NCBI RefSeq assembly: GCF_021440085.1
Contig: NZ_JAKCPW010000012.1
Location: 124,001-188,000, forward strand
Direction: 5' to 3'
Length of the DNA stretch: 64,000 bases
Source: Dyadobacter sp. CY261
GTDB taxonomy: Bacteria; Bacteroidota; Bacteroidia; Cytophagales; Spirosomataceae
In this document: positions 17,618-26,370 of the stretch, piece after piece
Position numbering within the stretch: the stretch's first letter is position 1
Layout of the letters: the number at the start of each line of letters is the position of its first letter
Notes under the pieces: generated by a model
The model's input: the letters and a program-made list of their open reading frames with translations, nothing else
The model's database searches: none
What the model was told of the DNA's origin: nothing
Made by a program: the position numbers and the translations under genes

Positions 17618-19447
17618 ATGAAAGCTATTTGCCAACTATCCATTTCCCTTTGCGCCCTTATACCCTGGGCCGTTAGCGCTCAAACCAGCACCGAAAACCC
17701 GCTTTCGCGTGCGCATTCGCATAACGATTACATGCAGGCAGCGCCATTTATCCTCGCTTACCAGAACCAGTTCGGTTCCATGGAAGCCGATGTGCATTTG
17801 CGAAACGACACGCTTTTCGTGGCACATGATACGAAGGATATCAGCTCCGACCGTACTTTCGACAAGCTGTACTTGCAGCAAATAGCGAAGCAGGTCGGTA
17901 ACAACAAGGGTAGCGTTTATCAGGATAAGAGCCGCACGATGACCCTTTTAGTCGACCTTAAAACCACATCTAAACCTACTTTACAGGCGCTGGTAAAAGC
18001 ATTGGCCCCGTACGAAAGCCTTTTGGTCCCGAGAGGGAGCGTCAAAGTAGTGGTCAGCGGGGACACACCTGCCCCGGAGGTGTTTGACCAGTATCCTGCC
18101 TATATCTTCTTCGATGGTCGTCCGGGGATCAATTACACCACCGCCCAGGCCACGCGGCTGGGGATGATCAGCCAGGATTTTCACCGTTACTCGCAATGGA
18201 ACGGAAAGGGTATCCCGGTTGAGAAAGACCGCAAGGCCATTACGGACGTGATCGCGCAGGCACATGCCTTAGGTAAACCATTTCGTTTCTGGGCGAGCCC
18301 GGACAATATCAATGCCTGGAAAATATTGATGAACCTGGGTGTCGATTATATCAATACCGATCACGTGGCCGAACTCGGCACATTTCTGAGCAACCGCAAA
18401 AACGCGGAGTATAAATCGACGGAGTTTTATAGACCTTACCAGCCGACCTATAATAACAACGACGCGCTCGGCAAGGTGAAAAATATCATTTTGCTGATTG
18501 GCGATGGAATGGGGCTGGCTCAGATTTACTCGGGGCTTACGGCCAACCGCGGGGAGCTGAACCTGGGTAAATTTTTGAATATCGGTTTTTCCAAAACGGC
18601 CTCTTCCGATAATTACATTACCGATTCCGCTGCGGGCGCAACGGCATTTGCATCAGGTAACAAAACCCGCAACCGGGCTATTGGCGTAGATTCGAACCTG
18701 GTAGCGGTGCCGTCTATTATCCGGCAGGTGAAGGCAACTGGCCGTAAAGCGGCGCTGATCTCGGCGGGCGACATTACGGACGCTACTCCGGCCGCTTTTT
18801 ATGCCCATCGGCCGGAACGTAGCATGATGGACGAAATTGCGACAGATTATCTGAAGGAACCGGTCGACATCCTGATCGGAGGTGGTTTTAATCATTTTGC
18901 CAAAACCAAAACCGCCGATTCGCTTAAAGCACGAGGATTTCAGGTATCGGACAATTGGAGTGACCTGGCGGATATGAAAGCACCATTTGTGCTGCTCGAT
19001 GACAAGCACACCGTCTCCATGTTGAAAGGCCGGGGCGATTTTCTCAAAGATTCATTTCAAAAATCACTGCAAACGCTGCAATCGAACCCCAAAGGCTTTT
19101 TCATGATGGCCGAAGGCGCGCAAGTCGATTACGGCGGCCATGCCAACATCGTTCCGTACGTAGTGACCGAAATGCTCGATTTCGACAAACTGGTAGGAGA
19201 GGCCCTCCGTTTTGCAGACTCGAACGGAGAAACGCTCGTGATTGTCACCGCCGACCATGAAACGGGCGGACTAACGCTCCTCGACGGCAACCTCAAAACC
19301 GGCTACGTCGACGGCCAGTTCAGCACCACCGACCACACGGCCATTATGGTACCAGTATTCGCCTACGGCCCTCATTCTCTCGACTTCCGCGGGGTTTATG
19401 AGAATACGGAGATTTTTTTCAAAATGAAGAAGGTGCTTTTGAAGTAG
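17618..19447 (+). CDS. PLC-like domain / alkaline phosphatase fusion
   Basis: From the ATG at 17618 the protein has 609 residues and a signal peptide (MKAICQLSISLCALIPWAVSAQ). Residues about 25-260 form a phosphatidylinositol-phospholipase-C-like TIM barrel (LSRAHSHNDYMQAAP, SMEADVHLRNDTLFVAHD). Residues about 290-605 are an alkaline phosphatase: NIILLIGDGMG (metal aspartate), ITDSAAGATAFASG with the nucleophilic serine near 337, AEGAQVDYGGH and VTADHETGGL. It probably removes phosphate from organic esters or lipids in the periplasm. The downstream 1.1-kb repeat array begins within 30 bp of the stop. Confidence 0.9.
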   Translation: MKAICQLSISLCALIPWAVSAQTSTENPLSRAHSHNDYMQAAPFILAYQNQFGSMEADVHLRNDTLFVAHDTKDISSDRTFDKLYLQQIAKQVGNNKGSVYQDKSRTMTLLVDLKTTSKPTLQALVKALAPYESLLVPRGSVKVVVSGDTPAPEVFDQYPAYIFFDGRPGINYTTAQATRLGMISQDFHRYSQWNGKGIPVEKDRKAITDVIAQAHALGKPFRFWASPDNINAWKILMNLGVDYINTDHVAELGTFLSNRKNAEYKSTEFYRPYQPTYNNNDALGKVKNIILLIGDGMGLAQIYSGLTANRGELNLGKFLNIGFSKTASSDNYITDSAAGATAFASGNKTRNRAIGVDSNLVAVPSIIRQVKATGRKAALISAGDITDATPAAFYAHRPERSMMDEIATDYLKEPVDILIGGGFNHFAKTKTADSLKARGFQVSDNWSDLADMKAPFVLLDDKHTVSMLKGRGDFLKDSFQKSLQTLQSNPKGFFMMAEGAQVDYGGHANIVPYVVTEMLDFDKLVGEALRFADSNGETLVIVTADHETGGLTLLDGNLKTGYVDGQFSTTDHTAIMVPVFAYGPHSLDFRGVYENTEIFFKMKKVLLK

Positions 19448-19469
19448 GGGGCGGTGACGGCTGGCGGCT

Positions 19470-20562
19470 GACGGCCGACCGCCGACCGCGGTTTGGGTGA
19501 CGATTTTGACCATGGACCATGGACGATAGACCATGGTTTTTTGTATTCATGGTCTGCGGTCCATTGTCTGTTCCCCCGCCCGTCGCCCCATCGCGAACGG
19601 CCGTCGGCCTTGTACCGATGGTCTACGGTCCATCGTCTATGGTCAACAACCCTCCCCGTCACCCTACCGCATCAGCCGTCGGCGGTCGGCGGTCGGCGGT
19701 CAGCGGTCAGCCTTGTACTCATGGTCTGCGGTCCATCGTCTATGGTCAACAACCCTCCCCGTCACCCTACCGCATCAGCCGTCGGCGGTCAGCGGTCGGC
19801 GGTCAGCCGTCAGCCTTGTACCCATGGTCTATGGTCCATCGTCTTTGGTCAACAACCCTCCCCGTCACCCTACCGCATCAGCCGTCGGCGGTCAGCGGTC
19901 GGCGGTCAGCCGTCAGCCTTGTACTCATGGTCTATGGTCCATCGTCTATGGTCAACAACCCTCCCCGTCACCCAACCGCATCAGCGGTCAGCGGTCAGCG
20001 GTCAGCCTTGTACCCATGGTCTACGGTCCATCGTCTATGGTCAACAACCCTCCCCGTCACCCAAACCGCGGCCGACCGCCGACGACTGACCGCCGACCGC
20101 GGTTTGGGTGACGATTTTGACCATGGACCATGGACGATAGACCATGGTTTTTTGTACTCATGGTCTGCGGTCCATTGTCTGTTCCCCCGCCCGTCGCCCC
20201 ATCGCGAACGGCCGTCGGCGGTCAGCCTTGTACTCATGGTCTGCGGTCCATCGTCCATGGTCAACAACCCTCCCCGTCACCCTACCGCATCAGCCCGTCA
20301 GCGGTCGGCGGTCAGCCCGTCGGCGGTCGGCGGTCGGCGGTCGGCGGTCGGCGGTCGGCGGTCAGCGGTCAGCGGTCAGCCTTGTACTCATGGTCTACGG
20401 TCCATCGTCTATGGTCAACAACCCTCCCCGTCACCCTACCGCATCAGCCGTCGGCCTTGTACTCATGGTCTATGGTCCATCGTCCATGGTCAACAACCCT
20501 CCCCGTCACCCTACCGCATCAGCCGTCGGCGGTCGGCGGTCAGCGGTCAGCCATCCCCCTTT
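19470..20562. repeat. 1.1-kb array of degenerate heptamers with ~103-bp super-period
   Basis: The array is built from two heptamer families: ATGGTCN (complement NGACCAT) and GTCGGCG/GTCAGCG. They alternate in a larger unit of about 103 bp that also holds CAACAACCCTCCCCGTCACC, present eight times (19644 to 20510). One 131-bp segment at 19477-19607 recurs at 20088-20218, 611 bp away, with a single difference seen. Heptamer units without stop codons keep all frames open, which yields long false reading frames of low complexity on the plus strand. No gene is present. Confidence 0.9.
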
Positions 20563-20615
20563 TAAAATATCAACATTTTATATCTGTATTTTCATATTAG
20601 TTCCGTTTTGATGTT

Positions 20616-20623
20616 TACATTTG
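20616..20623 (+). promoter_or_regulatory. Candidate -7 box for the sigma factor gene
   Basis: TACATTTG fits TAnnTTTG and lies 22 bp before the TTG start at 20646, just after the heptamer array. The -33 element is weak. Confidence 0.35.
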
Positions 20624-20645
20624 TACGAATCTGTTTGGTATCCCC

Positions 20646-21239
20646 TTGAAGATAGACGCGTTACATAACGAAACGGAGTTGCTGACTGAAATTGCAGCAG
20701 GCAGCGAAAAAGCGTTTGCTGCTCTATTTCACTGGTATCGCGATAAGGTCTATTCCACCGCATTGCGCCTGACCCATTCCAGTTTCCTGGCCGAAGAGGT
20801 CGTTCAGGACATATTTTTAAAATTATGGGTCAAGAGAAGTTCGCTGTCAGAAGTCGTTGGTTTTGAGGATTATCTGTTTATCATGACCCGAAACCATGTT
20901 TTTTCTATACTGAAAAGAATGGCTCGCCAGCAGCAGCTCGTCGACGACCTCCAACTTGAAATGCCTGTTGCCGAGAACACCACTTACAACCGGATTATTG
21001 ATCTTGAGATAGAGGAAATCGTGCATCAGGCGGTGGAACTCTTGCCGGCTCAGCAAAAACAGATCTACCTCATGAGCAAGGAACAGGAATTGAAACGGGA
21101 TGAGATCGCGAAAACGCTTCGTATTTCCTCAGAAACCGTTAAAACGCACCTCGCTCGGGCATTGCGCCATATCCGCGCTTACAGCAAATTGAAACTCGAA
21201 ATCACGATTTCCTGGTTGCTGTTTTTCTTGGTAAATTAA
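20646..21239 (+). CDS. ECF RNA polymerase sigma factor (FecI-like)
   Basis: The 197-residue protein has region 2 (GSEKAFAALFHWYRDKVYST, EEVVQDIFLKLW) and region 4 (LPAQQKQIYLMSKEQELKRDEIAKTLRISSETVKTHLARAL). The start is a TTG; no ATG lies in a sensible position at the N-terminus. A hydrophobic tail (ISWLLFFLVN) is seen in many Bacteroidota FecI-like factors. With the FecR-like gene 99 bp downstream and then SusC/SusD it forms a classical sigma/anti-sigma/TonB-receptor cascade, in which substrate binding at the receptor releases the sigma factor. Confidence 0.92.
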   Translation: MKIDALHNETELLTEIAAGSEKAFAALFHWYRDKVYSTALRLTHSSFLAEEVVQDIFLKLWVKRSSLSEVVGFEDYLFIMTRNHVFSILKRMARQQQLVDDLQLEMPVAENTTYNRIIDLEIEEIVHQAVELLPAQQKQIYLMSKEQELKRDEIAKTLRISSETVKTHLARALRHIRAYSKLKLEITISWLLFFLVN

Positions 21240-21338
21240 TTTTTTAACTTTTTTTTATCTCATTGTCCCCCAAAAATGGTTGGCAGTAGTCTTTATGGAT
21301 GCAGGTCGGTAAAAGCCGTCCGTAATCCTGACTAAACT

Positions 21339-22586
21339 ATGCAAAACCAACGCCTGGACGATTTGTTTTTCCGGTATTGTGAAAAAAATATCACCGACGA
21401 AGAGCGGGACGAGCTCATGACCATGCTGCTGGCGGACGACAACCGGGAGCAGATCAACAGCCTGATCGACCAGTTCATACGCCGAGACGGGACGAAGCAT
21501 TCGTTGTCCCATGAGACGGCCGACGACATTCTAAGCTCCATTTTCTCGGCGACAGCGCACGCGATTTCGTCACGGGATACCATGGAAGAAGTCGGGACCG
21601 AACAGGAAGCGGAGCCGGATGAAACGCGGACGCGTCCATTGTGGCTGTTCAAACTGGCTGCCGCATCGGTGGTGCTGCTCCTGGTGTACGGGGGTTACCG
21701 CTGGCTCAACCGTCCGTTGCCTTCGCAACCGGTGGTGGTGATGCAAAGCGTTTACGGCGACGATGTGCGCGCGGGAGGCAATAAGGCCAGCCTTACCCTC
21801 TCCGACGGGCAAACCTACGACTTGTCGACGATTACTGAAGGCATTTTGTCCACCCAGCCGGGCACCAAGATTGACAAATCGAAGGGAGAGGTGATTTATG
21901 GTAAAAATGCCGGTACTGTGGCGTACAATGTACTGAGGACACCTCTGGGCGGACAATATAAGATTGTGTTACCGGATGGTTCAAGAGCCTGGCTGAATGC
22001 AGGTTCCAGCTTAAAATACCCTACTGCGTTCACAGGCGACCAGCGAGGTGTGGAAATGAGCGGCGAAGTCTATTTTGAGATTGAGCCCGACAAGACAAGG
22101 CCCTTTCAGGTGCGCGTAGTGGGCAAGAACGTAAAGGGGAAAGACATGGAAATCACCGTGCTGGGAACGCATTTCAATATTAGCTCCTACGGCGACGAGC
22201 CAACCATGCAGACGACCCTGCTGGAAGGCTCCGTACGGGTCAACAAGGACGAGGTGACCAAAGTGCTCACGCCGGGCCAGCAGGCGCGGGTGGCTACCGG
22301 CGAAGCAGCACGTGATATTTCGATCAAAACAGTTGATACCGAAAGTGTGGTGGCCTGGAAAGAGGGACGTTTTGAATTCAATGGCAATATCCGGGAGATT
22401 ATGCGGCAAATTTCACGCTGGTACGATCTCGATGTGAAATATGAAGGAAATGTGGAGCGAAAATCTTTCGCAGGGACGATCTCGCGCAAGAACAATGTGT
22501 CAGAGGTATTGAAAATGCTCGAAATGACCGGTGGAATCCAGTTCCGGATCGACGACAGGAAAATTACCGTGAAGAATACCGATTGA
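21339..22586 (+). CDS. FecR-type anti-sigma factor
   Basis: The 415-residue protein has an N-terminal cytoplasmic segment (LFFRYCEKNITDEERDELM), one membrane helix (LAAASVVLLLVYGGYRWL) and a periplasmic FecR domain (YNVLRTPLGGQYKIVLPDGSRAWLNA and GEVYFEIEPDKTRPFQV), followed by a STN-like/DUF4974 C-terminal domain (FNGNIREIMRQISRWYDLDV). It should hold the upstream FecI-like sigma factor until the SusC receptor signals. All four genes of the cascade are on the plus strand. Confidence 0.93.
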   Translation: MQNQRLDDLFFRYCEKNITDEERDELMTMLLADDNREQINSLIDQFIRRDGTKHSLSHETADDILSSIFSATAHAISSRDTMEEVGTEQEAEPDETRTRPLWLFKLAAASVVLLLVYGGYRWLNRPLPSQPVVVMQSVYGDDVRAGGNKASLTLSDGQTYDLSTITEGILSTQPGTKIDKSKGEVIYGKNAGTVAYNVLRTPLGGQYKIVLPDGSRAWLNAGSSLKYPTAFTGDQRGVEMSGEVYFEIEPDKTRPFQVRVVGKNVKGKDMEITVLGTHFNISSYGDEPTMQTTLLEGSVRVNKDEVTKVLTPGQQARVATGEAARDISIKTVDTESVVAWKEGRFEFNGNIREIMRQISRWYDLDVKYEGNVERKSFAGTISRKNNVSEVLKMLEMTGGIQFRIDDRKITVKNTD

Positions 22587-22762
22587 ATACCTTCAACTTA
22601 ACCCTGAATATAACATGAGACTCCTGAATTCCTCCTGAGCAGCAAACGAAAAGGATGATAAGGAAAAAGACCGGATGCGTTGCGACCGCACCCGGCCCGA
22701 CCTGATTAGTCCTGAGATCATTGGACAACGATACATTCACTTTTAACCAAGCATACAAAACT

Positions 22763-25700
22763 ATGAAATTTGTATACAAGGGCAAAACTGTCCTGCGGAT
22801 AGCGTATATACTAATACGTTCTCGATGGGAGGCATATGCCGTAAAAAAACACCGACCCGACTTTGGTAAAGTCCTCCTGGCAATGAAATTAACCGTGTTG
22901 ATATTCCTGATTGGTACGTTGCAGGTGCTGGCCGAAGATACTTTTGCCCAGCAGGTATCTCTTAAAAAGAAGGACGCAACTTTACTGGAAGTGCTCAAAT
23001 CCGTGCGGAAGCAGACGGGCTACGTCTTCATTTGCGATCTGGAAATGCTCGATCAGGCGGGAAAAATCAATATAAATGTAACCGAAGCGCCTTTAAAAGA
23101 AGTGCTTGACGCCTGTTTTGCCGGGCAGCCATTGACCTACAACATCGTCGACAAAACGATCATCGTCAGGAAAAAGCGCGAGCCGGCACGTAAGCCGAAG
23201 GAGCAGACGAGCCTGAAAGAACCGTTCTCGTTCACATCCGACCCGGTTTTGAAGGAACGGATGACCGAGCTGATGCGCAGGAAAGTTGACTTGCAAACGA
23301 TCTTCGATATCAGTGTAACCGGTAAGGTCAGCGATGAAAAAGGTGAACCGCTCGCGGGTGTGAACGTAATTCAAAAGGGCACGCAACGGGGGACATCCAC
23401 CAATGAGCAAGGAATTTTTAATATCGACATTACGGACGCCGATGCCGTACTGACATTTTCTTTCGTGGGCTTTATGTCCCAGGAAGTGATCGTGGGCCGC
23501 CGCAGTCAGATTGACGTGACATTAAAAGTTGATAACAAAGCACTGGAAGAAGTGGTCGTGGTGGGTTATGGCACACAAAAGCGCTCGGATCTGACTGGCT
23601 CAGTATCGTCGGTGAAGTCTGAGGAAATCAGAAACCTTCCTGTGCGCAGCGTGAACGAGGCACTACAAGGTCGTGCTGCGGGCGTGCAGGTTACGCGTAA
23701 TGACGGCGCTCCGGGTGGTTCTTCCGACATTGTGATCCGTGGCGTGGGTTCCATCGGCGGGATGTCGCCGCTCTACATTGTGGACGGGATCAGGATGTCG
23801 GCAGGCAATAACTTCAACTTGCAGGATGTGGAATCTATTGAAGTACTGAAGGACGCAAGTGCCGCTGCGATTTATGGGGCGCAGGCTGCTGGCGGCGTAG
23901 TACTCGTGACCACGAAGCGCGGGGTAGCGGGTTCGGACAAGATGAATATCAATTTCAACGCTTATTATGGTGTGCGGAAGCCTGTTAACTTATATAGTAT
24001 GCTCAATACACCCGATTATGTTAAAGCAAAAGCAGCTTCGGGCGTGAATACAAGCGGATGGGGCGATCCGGCGACATTGCCCGATAACGACTGGGTTGAT
24101 CAGGTTTACCAAAACGGCAGCGACCAGAGCTATTCACTTTCGCTGTCCGGCGCGACGGCCAAGACGAATTATTACCTGTCGGCCAACTACCAGCGCGAGG
24201 GCGGTACCATCATCGACAACTGGTTTGAACGCTACGGTATCCGTTCGAATGCCGATTTCAAGATCAATAACCGCCTGAAAGTGGGAGAGACCTTATACGG
24301 CTGGCGGACTGGCAATAACCCTGTGCAAACCAGCACATTCCCATTCCGCTCCGCACCGTTGATCCCCGTGTATGATCCTACTAACCCGGTGGGTGGCTGG
24401 GCAAAGACGGGCACGTTTTTCACCGGCCCGAACCTGGTAGGCAATGAGTACATCAACCACGCCAAAAATATTCAATACGCGCTGGAAGGTAACGTTTATC
24501 TGGATTGGGAGGTTTTGAAAGGATTAAACTTCCGCTCGACATTCGGCGCATCCATTTACAGCGGTGCAAACTATAAATTTACCGAAGCCTACGATTTTGG
24601 TACACTGAAAAACGTGAACGCGTTCCTGAGCCGCGACCTAAATAACTCCCGCAACCTGACCGCGAACTTCGTTTTAACCTACAATAAAATGTTCGGGCGT
24701 CACGAGATCAAGGCGATGGCGGGTTACGAGGCATATCAGTCGGATTTGAGCAACTTGCACGGAGAGGCGCAGGGTTTCCAGGTGATTACCTATAATCTTG
24801 GCATGACCACCAATCCGAGCACTTACAAAGCCAGCGGCGGTGAGTTCCCGCAGACCCGCTTGCTTTCTCAATTTGGCAGGATCAACTATACTTTTGCAGA
24901 CAAATACCTCTTTACAGCCAATGTGCGCCGCGATGGTTCCGATCGTTTCGGGCCTGCCAACAAATGGGGGGTATTCCCCTCGTTTTCGGTAGGTTGGAAG
25001 GTAAGCGAAGAAGCATTCGTGCGGGACAATTTTTCGCAGGTTTCGAATCTGAAAATCCGCGCCAGCTATGGTAAACTCGGTAGCACCAGCAGCATCCCGC
25101 AATATACTTACCAGGCATCCTACGGTGGTGGTGGTGGTACCAATATCCTTGGCCTGCCCAACGGCGACCGGGCCAAGGGCTATGCACTAACGGCCCAACT
25201 GCCCAACCAGAATATCAAATGGGAGCAGGTAAACCAGACCGACATTGGTCTCGATTTAGGCTTGTTCAAAAATGCATTAAATATCACGGCAGACTGGTAC
25301 AGCCGCCAGACACAGGATATGATCTACCAGGTTCCGGTGCCGGTTTCGGCGGGCTTTTATGGCACGAGTGGTGTGTACACCAATATTGGCCAGATGAGCA
25401 ACAAAGGGATCGAGCTGGCGATAGATTATCGGGGTAAAGTGAAGGACTTTACTTATGCTATCAGTGCCAATGCGGCATTTAATAAAAACCTGGTAAAGCA
25501 ACTGAGCGGGACCAACAACAACCCGATCAACGACGGAGCGGCGGGTGATTATCTTGAGAGTACCGTTACGCGTACCCAAGCCGGCAAGCCGCTGAGCCAG
25601 TTCTATGGCTATGTCGTCGAGGGGCTGTTTAAAACCGATTCGGAAGTAGCCGCATTGAACCAAAGCGCCCAGGAGGCCGCCGCGGCAGCGGGTAAGCCCA

Positions 25701-26347
25701 CGACGGGCGTGTTCTTTCAGAATTCGGGTACCGGTGCGGGCGACCTCAAATTCCGCGATGTGAATGGCGATGGCCGCATTACGATCGACGACAAAACCTA
25801 CATCGGAAACCCCTGGCCGAAGATCACCTACGGATTTTCACTCAATCTGGGCTGGAAAGGCATTGACCTGCAGGCGATGTTTCAGGGCGTACAAGGCGTG
25901 GATGTTTTCAATGGAAACAAATATTACACCCAGTTCTTCGTCGGCGATTACAATACCACCAACGACATTTTCAACACGTCATTTTTCAATGGTAATGGTC
26001 TGACCGACCAGCCGCGCGTAGGAACGACAGACGCCTCGGGCAACTATGTACGTGACCCGAACTCCAACTATACCCGCATTTCCTCTTTTGTGGTCGAAAA
26101 TGGTTCATTCCTGAAACTGCGGAACCTGCAGGTAGGCTATACCTTGCCCTCGTCGCTGGTAAAACAATGGAAAATGAGCGGGCTGCGGATCTACTTCCAG
26201 GCACAAAACCTGCTCACCTTCACCGGCTATTCGGGCCTCGATCCGGAAGTGCTTGGCCGCAACGGTACGACGGCGCGCGGGCTCGACACGATTTATTCGT
26301 ATCCCCGCACCAGGCTCGTTTCCATGGGTATTGATCTGAATTTCTAA
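22763..26347 (+). CDS. SusC/RagA-type TonB-linked outer membrane transporter
   Basis: I use the ATG at 22763 (1194 residues); the frame extends upstream to a TTG at 22721. The order is signal region (LLAMKLTVLIFLIGTLQVLA), STN signalling domain (about 70-145), CarboxypepD_reg-like domain (VTGKVSDEKGEPLAGVNVIQ), TonB box region (EEVVVVGYGTQK), plug, and a beta-barrel to the C-terminus (RLVSMGIDLNF). The STN domain is the part expected to contact FecR. It imports an oligosaccharide or other large nutrient with the SusD protein encoded 23 bp downstream. Confidence 0.95.
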   Translation: MKFVYKGKTVLRIAYILIRSRWEAYAVKKHRPDFGKVLLAMKLTVLIFLIGTLQVLAEDTFAQQVSLKKKDATLLEVLKSVRKQTGYVFICDLEMLDQAGKININVTEAPLKEVLDACFAGQPLTYNIVDKTIIVRKKREPARKPKEQTSLKEPFSFTSDPVLKERMTELMRRKVDLQTIFDISVTGKVSDEKGEPLAGVNVIQKGTQRGTSTNEQGIFNIDITDADAVLTFSFVGFMSQEVIVGRRSQIDVTLKVDNKALEEVVVVGYGTQKRSDLTGSVSSVKSEEIRNLPVRSVNEALQGRAAGVQVTRNDGAPGGSSDIVIRGVGSIGGMSPLYIVDGIRMSAGNNFNLQDVESIEVLKDASAAAIYGAQAAGGVVLVTTKRGVAGSDKMNINFNAYYGVRKPVNLYSMLNTPDYVKAKAASGVNTSGWGDPATLPDNDWVDQVYQNGSDQSYSLSLSGATAKTNYYLSANYQREGGTIIDNWFERYGIRSNADFKINNRLKVGETLYGWRTGNNPVQTSTFPFRSAPLIPVYDPTNPVGGWAKTGTFFTGPNLVGNEYINHAKNIQYALEGNVYLDWEVLKGLNFRSTFGASIYSGANYKFTEAYDFGTLKNVNAFLSRDLNNSRNLTANFVLTYNKMFGRHEIKAMAGYEAYQSDLSNLHGEAQGFQVITYNLGMTTNPSTYKASGGEFPQTRLLSQFGRINYTFADKYLFTANVRRDGSDRFGPANKWGVFPSFSVGWKVSEEAFVRDNFSQVSNLKIRASYGKLGSTSSIPQYTYQASYGGGGGTNILGLPNGDRAKGYALTAQLPNQNIKWEQVNQTDIGLDLGLFKNALNITADWYSRQTQDMIYQVPVPVSAGFYGTSGVYTNIGQMSNKGIELAIDYRGKVKDFTYAISANAAFNKNLVKQLSGTNNNPINDGAAGDYLESTVTRTQAGKPLSQFYGYVVEGLFKTDSEVAALNQSAQEAAAAAGKPTTGVFFQNSGTGAGDLKFRDVNGDGRITIDDKTYIGNPWPKITYGFSLNLGWKGIDLQAMFQGVQGVDVFNGNKYYTQFFVGDYNTTNDIFNTSFFNGNGLTDQPRVGTTDASGNYVRDPNSNYTRISSFVVENGSFLKLRNLQVGYTLPSSLVKQWKMSGLRIYFQAQNLLTFTGYSGLDPEVLGRNGTTARGLDTIYSYPRTRLVSMGIDLNF

Positions 26348-26370
26348 TTGATTTAACAGCTAGCAAGGCT

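Noticed and set aside
19640..20510. CRISPR array suspected from eight regular repeats
   Set aside because: The spacing is about 103 bp and the intervening sequence is itself made of the same heptamers, so there are no unique spacers; no cas genes are near.
19493..20611. Several long plus-strand reading frames of up to 348 codons
   Set aside because: They lie in the heptamer array; stop-free seven-base units keep all frames open. The predicted peptides are low-complexity and repeat PWSMV/HRLWSTTL pieces in different frames.
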